Shown: piece after piece, positions 1 through 8,921 of the stretch
Numbering within the stretch: the first letter of the stretch is position 1
Layout of the letters: every line of letters starts with the position of its first letter
DNA from: an uncultured Opitutaceae bacterium
GTDB lineage: Bacteria; Verrucomicrobiota; Verrucomicrobiia; Opitutales; Opitutaceae
Length of the DNA stretch: 43,323 bases
Direction of reading: 5' to 3'
Assembly: GCA_903952145.1 (NCBI GenBank)
Contig: CAJBES010000252.1
Location: forward strand, 1-43,323
The notes under the pieces: model-generated
What the model saw: the letters and a program-made list of their open reading frames with translations, nothing else
Database searches by the model: none
Told to the model about the DNA's origin: nothing
Program-made: the position numbers and the translations under genes

Positions 1-583
1 AAACCACACCCTCGAACGGCACCGTGATGGTCATCTTCCCCAACTGCCGCTGTTTCACTTTCAGGATGTTCTCGTAGTAGTCGAGCAACTGATGATTGGC
101 CACCTTTTCCAGCTCTACGCTTTGCTCGGTCCGTTTCACGAGGCGGCGTTGTTTGATGAGTTCGGCCTCAGGATAGTTGCCGGACTTGGTCAGCCGCTCA
201 AAGTTTTCCAGCGTTTCCAGCTCGCTCTGCAACTGGAGGTGAATGGCCGAACCGACCGCGATGCGACGTTTCTCCGACTCATATTTGGCGCGAATGCCCG
301 TAATCTCGAGCTCAAGATCACCGGTGTCGAGTTGGGCCAACACGTCCCCTGCGGCGACCGGCTTTCCAGGGTCGAGCTCGCTTTTCACCACCCGGCCGGA
401 CACCTCGCTTTTGAGTTCCATCTCGAATTTGGCCTGCACGATCACACTGCCGGGCACGGCTTTGTAAGCGGTGCCGCTGGTGACCCGGGCCACCAGCACG
501 GTCGGCCGGGCAAAATAGACATAGGCCACAATGGCCAAACCGAGCGCCAACGCGCCCAGGAGCATTTTTTGGGATGTGGTCAT
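1..583 (-). CDS. HlyD/MacA-type periplasmic adaptor (membrane fusion protein), 3' end outside window
   Basis: The first 194 residues of a membrane-fusion protein are visible; the gene runs off the left edge with no stop. An N-terminal anchor (about residues 7-24) is followed by a biotinyl/lipoyl-like half domain (about 50-92, with VSGRVVKSELDPGKPVAAGD) and a charged coiled-coil hairpin (about 95-180). It then returns to the second lipoyl half at MTITVPFEGVV. Such adaptors join an inner-membrane pump to a TolC channel. The ATG at 583 lies 4 bases beyond the stop of the upstream TolC-like gene, so the two are co-transcribed. The pump, an ABC (MacB-like) or RND protein, is probably encoded further left. 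The family is clear; the substrate is not. Confidence 0.85.
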   Translation of the reverse strand, partial: MTTSQKMLLGALALGLAIVAYVYFARPTVLVARVTSGTAYKAVPGSVIVQAKFEMELKSEVSGRVVKSELDPGKPVAAGDVLAQLDTGDLELEITGIRAKYESEKRRIAVGSAIHLQLQSELETLENFERLTKSGNYPEAELIKQRRLVKRTEQSVELEKVANHQLLDYYENILKVKQRQLGKMTITVPFEGVV

Positions 584-587
584 GGCA

Positions 588-1946
588 TCAGGCCTTGGTG
601 TGCGGGAGGTTGGCCGTGACGGGATCCTCGCCGACCAGCGAGATAAATTCCGTCACACGCATGAGGTAGTGGTAGCGTGCCGAGATGGTGCTGGCAAACA
701 TGCTCTTGTAGCCGGCTTCAGCCGCGGCGACATCGGTCTCCGAAGCCGTCCCGCGCTGGAAATCGCCCTGACGATACTTCAGGAACTCCAGTGCACTGGC
801 CAGCAGCCGGTCGTTGAGCTGCATCTGCCGGAAGGCCAGCTCCGCCTGTTTGGCGGCACGCTGTGCGTCCTGGGCCAGGGTCTGCTTCATTTGCCGGTAG
901 CTTTCCTCGAGCTGGCGTTTGCGTGCCAGGGAGCTGGTGACGGCGCCATGCGCGGCGCGACCGTCAAAAATGGTCCAGACCGCCTGCAGGCCGACGTAAC
1001 GGGATTGCACCCCGTATTTCAGCCCGACGTTGGCCGAGTAGCTCTGCTCGTCCTGGATGACGCCGGCAACAAGGTTAAATTTCGGGAGCAGCCGGTGGCG
1101 GTGATTCTGATAAGCCAGCTCCTCCGCCGCGATCTGCTGGCGCATGATCAGAGCCGGGGTGATGACCGGTTCAGCGCGGCCCAGAAAACCGGCCAGCAAG
1201 CGGTCAATCCCGGCCTGGGATGAGGGCAGACTGTTGATCTCGTCGGGGATGATCTCGTCGGCCGGTTGGGGCAGCCCGGTCAGAGCGGCAAAACTTTGCT
1301 TGATCCGAAGCAGTTCCATTTCGGCATACTCCGCCGCCAGATGCGCGCGCTCATTGGCAATGCGCACCTGGAAAATCTCCCCCTCGGAAGTGACCTTTTG
1401 CGCAAGTCTCCCCTCCGCCAGCTTGAGGGCTTTGTCAGAGAGCAGCCGCTCGTTGCGGACATTGGCCACCTGGATTTTTGTCAGGATCAGCTGCATGTAG
1501 GTGCTGCGGATCTCCTGCGCCAGCATGCGGTAAGCTTCGCCATATTGCTGCTCGGCGATGCGCTTGCGCAGTTCACCAATGCGGGCGTTGTTGCGCCGCT
1601 CGTTCCAATGAAAGACCGGTTGGCTGAGCAAAAGATTGTATGCGACTTTGTCCGTGTCGAGGGTGCCGGACTGGTCCTCACGGATATCCTTGGCCTTGCT
1701 GACCTGATAATAACCCGAGACGCTGGGCAACAACCCGGCCTTGGCCTGGATCAGGTCCCCCTCCGCGACCATCACATCCAAATTGCGCAAGATCATGCGC
1801 GGTGACTGGGTCACGGCGTTCGCCATGATCTGCTTCAGTTGCGGAAGCATATGCTCGGGCAGGACTACCGAGTCATCCGCCGTTGCCGTGAGTATCAGAC
1901 TGGTGGCCAGTCCAGCGGTGAAAAGGAGTTGGGAGGTAACCTTCAT
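588..1946 (-). CDS. TolC-family outer-membrane efflux channel protein
   Basis: A 452-residue protein with a cleavable signal peptide (hydrophobic to about residue 22, ending near TATADD) and then long alpha-helical, Gln/Ala/Arg-rich stretches in two similar halves. This is the pattern of the outer membrane efflux protein (OEP) family, whose trimers form a beta-barrel plus periplasmic alpha-tunnel. Length is normal for TolC homologues. It is the first gene of a minus-strand pair with the adaptor 4 bases downstream. Its start at 1946 diverges from the permease on the other strand, leaving a shared upstream region of about 175 bases. The substrate cannot be read from sequence. Confidence 0.88.
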   Translation of the reverse strand: MKVTSQLLFTAGLATSLILTATADDSVVLPEHMLPQLKQIMANAVTQSPRMILRNLDVMVAEGDLIQAKAGLLPSVSGYYQVSKAKDIREDQSGTLDTDKVAYNLLLSQPVFHWNERRNNARIGELRKRIAEQQYGEAYRMLAQEIRSTYMQLILTKIQVANVRNERLLSDKALKLAEGRLAQKVTSEGEIFQVRIANERAHLAAEYAEMELLRIKQSFAALTGLPQPADEIIPDEINSLPSSQAGIDRLLAGFLGRAEPVITPALIMRQQIAAEELAYQNHRHRLLPKFNLVAGVIQDEQSYSANVGLKYGVQSRYVGLQAVWTIFDGRAAHGAVTSSLARKRQLEESYRQMKQTLAQDAQRAAKQAELAFRQMQLNDRLLASALEFLKYRQGDFQRGTASETDVAAAEAGYKSMFASTISARYHYLMRVTEFISLVGEDPVTANLPHTKA

Positions 1947-2121
1947 CTAAATGGGCGAATGGATAGAAACCGAGCAGGCCAACCCGAATTGCAAACTGAT
2001 ATTTTTCCGGACCAGGCGGCCGCTTTACTGCAGTCAAATTGCCGCACCGGACAAGCCGGTTGGTTCACTGGGAAAACCTTTTCTTGCCAGCGAAGGACAA
2101 CCTTGGGATTTACCAACCTTC

Positions 2122-2930
2122 ATGTTGCGAAAGGTTGCACCCTTCGTTGCCGATCTTTGGCCACACCGCGAACTCCTCTGGCAGTTCACCGTGCGGCAGG
2201 TTGAACTGCGCCATCGTGGCAGCCATCTGGGCCTGCTCTGGGCGATTCTCAACCCCCTGTTGATGCTCGGGCTCTACGTGCTCGTTTTTGGCTATATCTT
2301 CGGCGGGCGGTTCGGCATTCTGCCCGATGAAACCCGCATCGATTATGCGCTGGGCATTTTCTTCGGCCTGACTCTTTTCCATTTTTTTGCAGAAGTGCTG
2401 ACCATCGCCCCCACGCTCATCATCGCGAACCCCAACTTCGTCAAAAAAGTGGTCTTCCCATTGGCCATCCTGCCGGCCGCGAGTGTGGGTGGCGCCGTTT
2501 TTCACCTGCTGATCAGTCTGGGGCTCGCCCTGCTCAGTTTGCTCCTCTTTGGCCACGGCATCTCCCTGACCATCCTATGGCTGCCAGTCATCATTGCGCC
2601 CTTGATCTTGCTGGGGCTGGGCACCAGCTGGTTTTTCTCAGCGCTGGGCGTCTTCTTCCGGGATATCAGCCAAGTCATGCAATTCCTCTCCATGTCACTG
2701 ATGTGGACCAGCGGCGTCTTTTTTCCGCTCAGAAGTTCCCGGCCGCGTGGGTTTATCTCCGTTTCAACCCCCTGTTGCTCGCCATTGATCTCACCCGCGA
2801 TGCAGCCCTTTGGGCCAGGCCGATCAACTACAACCATCTGGCCTATCTCTATCTGACGGGACTACTGGTCTGCACTCTCGGCCATCTGACTTTCAGACGG
2901 ATGAAACCGGTCTTCGCTGACGTCCTTTGA
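2122..2930 (+). pseudogene. Wzm-like ABC-2 polysaccharide export permease, broken by a one-base frameshift
   Basis: The first part (2122 to about 2724) reads as an ABC-2 permease of the polysaccharide/O-antigen export type: a cytoplasmic start, HRGSHLGLLWAILNPLL, then hydrophobic helices to FLSMSLMWTSGVFF. The reading frame then breaks. The family C terminus (SAQKFPAAWVYLRFNPLLLA to FADVL, stop 2928-2930) continues in another frame. A seventh T in the T6 run at 2719-2724 would join the parts into one 269-residue protein. I chose ATG 2122 (MLRKVAPF) because the open frame upstream, back to 1951, has no family resemblance. No partner ATPase (Wzt) is in the window. cysC starts 4 bases after the stop. 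It could be a true pseudogene, an assembly homopolymer error, or a slippage site. Confidence 0.85.
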
Positions 2931-2934
2931 TTGC

Positions 2935-3483
2935 ATGACCACCCAAACACCATCATCCGGCCATGTCTTCTGGCTTTATGGACTATCGGGCGCCGGCAAG
3001 TCCACCCTCGCTGGCCTTTTCAGAGCTGAACTATGTGCCCGCGGTGTTCCGGTGCTGGCCTTGGACGGGGACACCGTCCGCTCCGGCCTCTGCGCAGGCC
3101 TGGGGTTTTCCGATGAGGCCAGAACCGAGAATCTGCGTCGCTCATCAGAGGTGGCCCGTCTCGCGCGCGACTCGGGTTTGTGGGTAGTCGCCTCTTTCAT
3201 CACCCCGCTTGAGTCACACCGGGATCTCATCACCCGCATCATCGGAGCGGAGGCCCTTTCGCTGGTCTATCTGGACGCGCCGATCAACACCTGCCAGTCT
3301 CGCGATGTGAAAGGCCTCTACGCGCGCGCGCGCGAGGGACGCTTGGCACAAATGACCGGCATCTCCTCGCGTTTTGAGGTCCCCGGCCAAACCGATATCA
3401 CTCTGGACACCGGCGCCTGCAGCCCCGAGGCCTGCGTCGCCCGATTGCTGTCCTACGCTGCTGACAAGCTGGGCTCCCACTGA
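2935..3483 (+). CDS. cysC: adenylylsulfate (APS) kinase
   Basis: This 182-residue protein phosphorylates APS to PAPS, the sulfuryl donor for sulfotransferases. The P-loop GLSGAGKST is at residues 16-24 and the DGD motif at 44-46. The substrate-binding stretches include the KGLYARAREG loop and FEVPGQTD near the C terminus, all expected of CysC, and length is normal. The ATG is 4 bases after the broken permease's stop and the gene ends 2 bases before cysD, so this is one operon. Within the gene, 3321-3334 is an uninterrupted (CG)7 tract coding the YARAR motif. Confidence 0.95.
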   Translation: MTTQTPSSGHVFWLYGLSGAGKSTLAGLFRAELCARGVPVLALDGDTVRSGLCAGLGFSDEARTENLRRSSEVARLARDSGLWVVASFITPLESHRDLITRIIGAEALSLVYLDAPINTCQSRDVKGLYARAREGRLAQMTGISSRFEVPGQTDITLDTGACSPEACVARLLSYAADKLGSH

Positions 3484-3485
3484 AA

Positions 3486-4391
3486 ATGCCTCATCTCAAC
3501 CTCAGTCATCTGGACCAACTTGAGCACGAGGCCATCCATATCATCCGCGAAGCCACCGTGCAGTTTCCCCAAGCCGCCATCCTATTTTCCGGCGGCAAGG
3601 ATTCCCTGGTGCTGGCTGCACTGGCCCGCAAGGCCCACGCTCCCGCCCGGCCGCCCTTCCCTCTCCTGCATGTCGACACTGGCCACAATTTCCCTGAAAC
3701 CCTGGTTTTTCGTGACCGCCTGGCGCGGGACTTCGGCTACCGCCTCCTGGTGCGCCAAGTCCAGGACACCATCGACGCTGGACGGGTGGCGGAGGAAACC
3801 GGCCCCAACGCCAGCCGCAACACACTGCAAACTATCACCCTGCTGGATGCGATCGCCGAACTGAAACTTGACGCCGCACTCGGCGGGGGCCGGCGCGACG
3901 AGGAGAAAGCCCGGGCCAAGGAACGCATTTTTTCCCACCGCGACGAATTCGGCCAATGGGACCCGAAGCACCAGCGTCCGGAGCTCTGGAGTCTCTACAA
4001 CGGCCGCAAACGCCCCGGGGAACACTTCCGGATCTTCCCCTTGAGCAACTGGACCGAACTCGACATCTGGACCTACATCCGCCGCGAGCAACTGCCACTG
4101 CCCGCGCTCTACTTCGCCCACGAGCGCGACGTCTTTCTCCGCCAGGGCACGCTGCTGGCCGCCACCCCGCTACTGCCCCTTCAGCCCGGTGAGACCGTGC
4201 GCCGCGAAATGATCCGCTTCCGCACCGTCGGCGACATGACCTGCACCGGAGCGATCCGCTCCCAGGCGGTGACCCTCGACGCGATCGTGGCCGAGGTGGC
4301 CGCCGCCCGTCAGACCGAACGGGGCACACGTCACGATGACCGCCGCTCAGAAACCGCAATGGAGGATCGCAAGCGCCAGGGATACTTCTAG
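3486..4391 (+). CDS. cysD: sulfate adenylyltransferase subunit 2
   Basis: This is the catalytic subunit (301 residues, normal for CysD) that makes APS from ATP and sulfate together with CysN. The PP-loop FSGGKDS is at residues 34-40, followed by HVDTGHNFPE, GGGRRDEEKARAKER and the GDMTCTGAI stretch. The C terminus MEDRKRQGYF is a CysD hallmark. It sits between cysC (2-base gap) and cysN (5-base gap). All three enzymes of PAPS synthesis are therefore expressed together. No PAPS reductase is nearby, so the product may serve sulfation rather than cysteine synthesis; that is inference. Confidence 0.96.
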   Translation: MPHLNLSHLDQLEHEAIHIIREATVQFPQAAILFSGGKDSLVLAALARKAHAPARPPFPLLHVDTGHNFPETLVFRDRLARDFGYRLLVRQVQDTIDAGRVAEETGPNASRNTLQTITLLDAIAELKLDAALGGGRRDEEKARAKERIFSHRDEFGQWDPKHQRPELWSLYNGRKRPGEHFRIFPLSNWTELDIWTYIRREQLPLPALYFAHERDVFLRQGTLLAATPLLPLQPGETVRREMIRFRTVGDMTCTGAIRSQAVTLDAIVAEVAAARQTERGTRHDDRRSETAMEDRKRQGYF

Positions 4392-4396
4392 CCGCC

Positions 4397-5638
4397 ATGG
4401 ACCTTCTCCGACTCATCACCTGCGGCAATGTGGACGACGGCAAGAGCACGCTGCTCGGTCGCCTGCTGCACGACACCAAGTCCATCTTTGAGGACCAGTG
4501 GGAAGCCGTGCAGCGCGCCAGCGTGCGCCGCGGCGACACCTTCACCGACCTGGCGCTCCTCACCGACGGGCTGCGCGCGGAACGCGAGCAAGGCATCACC
4601 ATCGACGTCGCCTACCGTTATTTCGCCACGCCGCACCGCAAGTTCATCCTCGCCGACTGCCCGGGACATTTCCAATACACGCGCAACATGGTCACGGGCG
4701 CCTCCTCCGCCCAACTGGCCCTGATCCTGATTGACGTGCGCAAGGGTCTCACCGAGCAGACCTGCCGCCACGCCTTTCTCGCCACCCTGCTCCGCATCAA
4801 GCACCTGATTGTCTGCGTCAACAAAATGGACCTGGTTGCTTTCCGGCAGGAGGAGTTCGAACGGGTGCATGAACAGTTCATGGAGTATGCCGAGCGGCTG
4901 GACGGCGCTGACATCCAGTTTATCCCGATGTCCGCGCGGGATGGTGATAACGTCGTGGAAAAATCCACGCGCATGCCATGGTATGCCGGCAGCCCGCTGC
5001 TTTACTCGCTTGAGAACGTCTACGTGCGCAACGACGCGAACCACGTTGATGCGCGCTTCCCGGTGCAGACTGTCATCCGGCCGCAGGATCCGGCGCTGCC
5101 AGATTTCCGCGGACTCGCCGGCCGGGTGGCCAGCGGGATTTTCCGCGCCGGCGAGGAAATCGTGCACCTGCCCAGCGGCCTGACGGCCCGGATCACCGCC
5201 ATTCATGGCCCGGCCGGGAAGGTGGAGTCCGCCTTCCACCCCATGTCGGTCGTCATGGAACTCGACCGCGCTCTGGATATCGGCCGCGGCGACATGCTGG
5301 CCAAGCCCAACAACCAGCCGGTGGCCGCTACGGAAATTGAGGTCATGCTCTGCTGGCTGGGCGACAGACCGCTGGACCCCTCCCGGCGTTATATTTTGCA
5401 ACAGACCTCGCGCGAAACGAAGTGCCTGGTGCGGGAAGTGCGTTACAAGCTCGATGTGACCACCCTGCATCGCAGCACCGATCACACGCCCCTGCAGATG
5501 AACGATCTCGCTCGCGTCACCCTGCACACCACGGCCCCGTTCTTCTTCGACAGCTACAAGAAGAACCGGCAGACGGGCAGCCTCATTTTGGTCGACGAAT
5601 TCGCCAACACCACCGTGGCCGCTGGCATGATACTTTGA
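4397..5638 (+). CDS. cysN: sulfate adenylyltransferase subunit 1 (GTPase)
   Basis: CysN is the GTPase that drives APS formation by CysD. G1 is GNVDDGKST at residues 10-18, the switch region is AEREQGITIDVAYRYF, G3 is DCPGH at 87-91 and G4 is NKMD at 142-145. EF-Tu-like beta-barrel domains follow. At 413 residues it lacks the N-terminal extension and the short C-terminal tail of the E. coli protein, as in many stand-alone CysN. APS kinase is supplied by the separate cysC upstream, so there is no CysNC fusion. It is the last gene of the operon; no clear terminator follows. Confidence 0.96.
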   Translation: MDLLRLITCGNVDDGKSTLLGRLLHDTKSIFEDQWEAVQRASVRRGDTFTDLALLTDGLRAEREQGITIDVAYRYFATPHRKFILADCPGHFQYTRNMVTGASSAQLALILIDVRKGLTEQTCRHAFLATLLRIKHLIVCVNKMDLVAFRQEEFERVHEQFMEYAERLDGADIQFIPMSARDGDNVVEKSTRMPWYAGSPLLYSLENVYVRNDANHVDARFPVQTVIRPQDPALPDFRGLAGRVASGIFRAGEEIVHLPSGLTARITAIHGPAGKVESAFHPMSVVMELDRALDIGRGDMLAKPNNQPVAATEIEVMLCWLGDRPLDPSRRYILQQTSRETKCLVREVRYKLDVTTLHRSTDHTPLQMNDLARVTLHTTAPFFFDSYKKNRQTGSLILVDEFANTTVAAGMIL

Positions 5639-5986
5639 GGTGATGACCTGCTTTCCGTCGGCTATTGAAGCTCATGCGTCAGTCTGACAACGGAAGTAAA
5701 TCCACGGCGATAGCGCGTCAGTCCATTGCGCGAAGCCCACTGGCGATCTTTCTGGGCAGAATGACACAAAAAAGTCCAACGGCTATCATCCAGTTCATGT
5801 GGCAAAACCCATGAGATCTTTGATCCGAACAACCCGAGGCATTTGGACTTTTGGTTCGGTAGCTCAGCAGGGACGGAACGCCCGCGAATGTCCTTACGGC
5901 GCACCCGGCGGTCACCCCTACCCGTCAATCACCCCCGATAGCATCGGTGGCTATCGCGTTCTCGGTTGCGGCCACATGAGCAGACC
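5639..5986 (+). other. intergenic stretch without recognisable gene
   Basis: No frame on either strand between cysN and the IS630 remnant gives a protein I recognise. A minus-strand open frame (5662-5928) has no family look. The stretch GGTTCGGTAGCTCAGCAG at about 5852-5869 resembles a tRNA 5' arm, but no cloverleaf follows. The lower coding order and the neighbouring transposase remnant suggest old mobile-element debris. Confidence 0.4.
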
Positions 5987-6117
5987 TTGCGGTGGTAGAT
6001 CACCCAGCAAGCGGATCTGAAGCTGGCACAACTCCAGTAGAGTTACGGGGACAGTTGGGCGTCCGAATCGGGATCATGACGCTGTGGCACCAGTTCAGTC
6101 GGCTGGGTTTGAGTTAA
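5987..6117 (+). mobile_element. IS630-family transposase remnant (N-terminal helix-turn-helix region)
   Basis: Two short frames together resemble the DNA-binding part of IS630-type transposases. From 5987 the frame reads LRW, a stop at 5996-5998, then ITQQADLKLAQLQ. After a frame change near 6038-6042 it reads GVRIGIMTLWHQFSRLGL and then stops at 6115-6117. The family usually shows a run such as ADLTLAEL...GVxVSxxTLWRxLxRLGL at this point, so the match is close. There is no catalytic DDE domain downstream. It is a dead fragment between cysN and the TonB receptor. Confidence 0.55.
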
Positions 6118-6131
6118 GGAGCCTCTGAAAA

Positions 6132-6154
6132 CTCAGCCCTGTTGCCGGGCTGAG
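6132..6154. repeat. perfect 8-bp stem hairpin
   Basis: CTCAGCCC (6132-6139) and GGGCTGAG (6147-6154) pair perfectly around a 7-base loop. An outer pair CCTCT (6122-6126) with AGAGG (6161-6165) may extend the structure. No T run follows, so it is not a standard terminator. Its place just after the transposase remnant suggests an insertion-sequence end or a mobile-element scar. Confidence 0.45.
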
Positions 6155-6361
6155 CAGGTGAGAGGATTTTGAGGAACTAAAGGGTGCGGACCGGTGGCCA
6201 TTGGCATGTTTACGGTGGCAAGCGATGGTTGGAGAGCGCGCTGGACGTAAGATTATCGAGAACCTTCAAAGGTAATTTGATTTTCTATTAAGTACCTAAT
6301 CTGAGCTAATTACGTCACTTTTTACGACTTTTGGTAGGGGGAAACTAATTATTCTTTTAAC

Positions 6362-6389
6362 TTGATACTGCGTCTCAGCTTCATATACG
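6362..6389 (+). promoter_or_regulatory. candidate sigma-70-like promoter of the TonB-dependent receptor
   Basis: TTGATA (6362-6367) and TATACG (6384-6389) are separated by 16 bases in a clearly AT-richer stretch just before the receptor gene. Transcription would start near 6396, so the ATG at 6399 would be nearly leaderless and the in-frame ATG at 6426 would have a short leader. No Fur box was recognised. This is a match by eye only. Confidence 0.35.
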
Positions 6390-6398
6390 CCTAATCGT

Positions 6399-8750
6399 AT
6401 GCCCACACTTACAGGCAAATACACAATGTGCCTTGGTCTCTGCAGCATTCTCTCGACGGTTGCCCTAACAACCTTGTGTGGCACGAGTCACGTTACCACC
6501 ACTGTTCGAGATTACTCAGCTCCTGTAATACTGACGGATGTGGCAGTCATTGGCTCAAAACAGAATGTCGAACGCCTGCCGGGCTCGGGTTCCTTTATCG
6601 ATGCAGGCGAGATTCGTGTCTTCGCCTACGATGACATCAACCAGGTAATACGCCGCACCCCAGGCGTGTATATCCGTCAGGAGGACGGCCACGGGCTCTT
6701 CCCCAATGTCTCGCTCCGCGGCGTCTCCACCACGCGCAACGGCAAGATCACCGTCATGGAGGATGGCATCCTGATGGCGCCCGCCTCCTACTCCGATTCC
6801 GCCGCTTACTACTCGCCCAACGCCGGCCGCATGAGCGGCCTCGAGGTGCTCAAGGGTTCCAGTCAGATCAAATACGGACCTGAGACCACCGGCGGGGTCA
6901 TCAACTACCTCTCCACACCCATCCCAAAACAAGACTCCGGCTACCTCAGTGCGTCTTACGGTTCGAACCACGACATCCGCGTCCACTCCTACTACGGCGG
7001 ACGCACCGGCACATCTTGGGCCACCGTCGGTTTTCTCGTGGAAAACGTTTACCGCGAAACTAACGGTTTCAAAACCATCGATGTCACGCCGGGCCGCGGT
7101 TACTTCGGCTCCGATCAGACCGGTTTCAGCCGCAACGAGCCGATGGTGAAACTACGCTTTGACTTCAAGACCGCTGTTCCGCAATCGCTCGAGTTCAAAT
7201 CCGGTCGCACTGATATCACCGCCGACGAAACTTATCTCGGCCTCACCGACGCGGACTTCCGCGCCGATCCCCTCCGCCGCTACGCCGCTACCCGCTTCGA
7301 TAACATCACCACGCAGCAGGAACGTCTATCCGCCCGCTACGTCATCCAGCCCTCGGCCAACCTGCAGGTCAGCTTCACCGCCTACCGAAACGATTTTGCC
7401 CGCAATTGGTATAAACTTGATGGTGCCAGTGCGGGCACCGGCAACTTTCTTAATCTCAGCGAGGCACTCGCCGGCCAATATGGCCAACCCATTATCGACG
7501 TCCTCAAGGGCAGCACCGCCGGTCGCCTGCGCGTTCGTGCCAATAACCGCACCTATGGCGCCGAGGGGCTCGATTCACTCGCAACAATGGAATTCCACAC
7601 GGGACAATTCGCCCATCGCCTGGAAAGCGGCCTGCGTTACCATCGGGATTTCGTCGATCGATTCCAGTGGGACGACATCTACACGCAGTCCGCCGACGGC
7701 AGCGCCAGTCAAACCATTACAGGCCTGCCCGGCACCCAGGACAACCGCCGCGCTGAATCCGAAGCCCTCGCCTTCTTCATTCAGGACCGGATCACCGCCG
7801 GCCGACTGACCATGATCCCGGGCTTCCGCCTTGAAAGCATCGACTATACCGACATTCGCCGCAACACCGTTGTCGCCACACTCAATCAAGTCACCAGCGA
7901 GACCGGCACAGTCATTGATTATGTCGCCCCTGGCCTTGGCGCCACCTGGCAGCAAACGGACAGCCTCATTTTTTTGGCCGGTGTCCACCGCGGTATCTCG
8001 CCCCCCGGCCCCACAAGTGCCGGCACCAGCCTCCAGGAAGAAACCTCCCTCGGCTATGAGGCGGGCCTCCGATATAACAACCGGCGCGATTTCTCCGCTG
8101 AGTTCATCGCGTTCCACACCATTTTCACCAACCTCATCGTAGAGCAGAACGCCGGCGGTGGCGGCGGAGCCGGGCAGACAAGCAACATCGGCGCGGTCAA
8201 CTCCACCGGTGTCGAACTCGCGCTCACTTATGATCCCTCCTTGAGCCGGGGTTGGACCTCTCGCAACCCTTGGAACCTGAGCTTCACTTGGACACACGCC
8301 CGCCTCGGCAACGACGTCAATGCCACTGGCAACAGTGGCGGCGTCGCCGAGTCGATCTTTTCGGGCGGTCGTGAAGGCAACCAGCTGCCTTACATTCCCA
8401 ACTGGCAGATCGCGTTGGGCACCGGGCTCGAGTCCGGCAAGTGGGGGGTCTATCTCGACTCATACTGCCAGCCGGGCACTTGGGCCTCGGCCAACAATTC
8501 CAACGCCCACGTAAATCCCGATGCCAGTGACTCCGTCGGCCTGCAACCCGCACTCGACAGCCGGTATGGACGCGTGGATGCGTTCCTCCTCGTTGATGTC
8601 GCCATCCACTACTACCTGACGAAACAGACCCGGCTCAAGCTCGTCTGCACCAACCTGTTCGACTGGGCCTACGTCTCCTCCCGTGTGCCCATTGGTCCGC
8701 GCCCTGGCGCCCCGCACATGATCAGCGCCGGCATCGAGGTCAGGTTCTGA
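6399..8750 (+). CDS. TonB-dependent outer-membrane receptor, FecA-like
   Basis: A TonB-dependent receptor that would import a ferric chelate or other large ligand across the outer membrane using TonB energy. After a signal-like start comes the plug domain (about residues 50-170). It includes PGVYIRQEDGHGLFPNVSLR, TTRNGKITVMEDGILMAPA, YYSPNAGRMSGLEVLKGSSQ and YGPETTGGVINY, which follow the FecA (ferric citrate) pattern. The beta-barrel fills the rest and ends in the typical terminal Phe (GIEVRF). Length, 783 residues, is normal. The in-frame ATG at 6426 gives a neater signal peptide (MCLGLCSILSTVALTTLC) than 6399. No FecR/FecI pair is next to it, so ligand and regulation stay open. Confidence 0.9.
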   Translation: MPTLTGKYTMCLGLCSILSTVALTTLCGTSHVTTTVRDYSAPVILTDVAVIGSKQNVERLPGSGSFIDAGEIRVFAYDDINQVIRRTPGVYIRQEDGHGLFPNVSLRGVSTTRNGKITVMEDGILMAPASYSDSAAYYSPNAGRMSGLEVLKGSSQIKYGPETTGGVINYLSTPIPKQDSGYLSASYGSNHDIRVHSYYGGRTGTSWATVGFLVENVYRETNGFKTIDVTPGRGYFGSDQTGFSRNEPMVKLRFDFKTAVPQSLEFKSGRTDITADETYLGLTDADFRADPLRRYAATRFDNITTQQERLSARYVIQPSANLQVSFTAYRNDFARNWYKLDGASAGTGNFLNLSEALAGQYGQPIIDVLKGSTAGRLRVRANNRTYGAEGLDSLATMEFHTGQFAHRLESGLRYHRDFVDRFQWDDIYTQSADGSASQTITGLPGTQDNRRAESEALAFFIQDRITAGRLTMIPGFRLESIDYTDIRRNTVVATLNQVTSETGTVIDYVAPGLGATWQQTDSLIFLAGVHRGISPPGPTSAGTSLQEETSLGYEAGLRYNNRRDFSAEFIAFHTIFTNLIVEQNAGGGGGAGQTSNIGAVNSTGVELALTYDPSLSRGWTSRNPWNLSFTWTHARLGNDVNATGNSGGVAESIFSGGREGNQLPYIPNWQIALGTGLESGKWGVYLDSYCQPGTWASANNSNAHVNPDASDSVGLQPALDSRYGRVDAFLLVDVAIHYYLTKQTRLKLVCTNLFDWAYVSSRVPIGPRPGAPHMISAGIEVRF

Positions 8751-8921
8751 ATGGCGCGAACGGCGCGCTGATCTCCTTGCAAACGCCTTCGCGTTGACGT
8801 CAGCCACGCCCAGCAGTCTGAGTCCGGACGGCAGTTGACGTAGCCAGGGAGGCTACCGGACTGTGCGTCATTCGCCCACTTCCTTCTCGTTCTTTGCCGG
8901 GCCGGCGTAGTAGGAAATGCC

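Noticed and set aside
1951-2121. N-terminal extension of the permease from 1951
   Set aside because: The 57 extra residues match nothing, and the region is the shared upstream sequence of two divergent genes.
5852-5925. tRNA-like 5' arm (GGTTCGGTAGCTCAGCAG)
   Set aside because: No anticodon stem, T arm or acceptor complement follows, so it is not a tRNA.
8822-8861. Imperfect stem-loop upstream of xylA (GTAGCC/GGCTAC inside GTCCGG/CCGGAC)
   Set aside because: It could be an operator or attenuator, but spacing and context give no support, so it is not listed as a feature.
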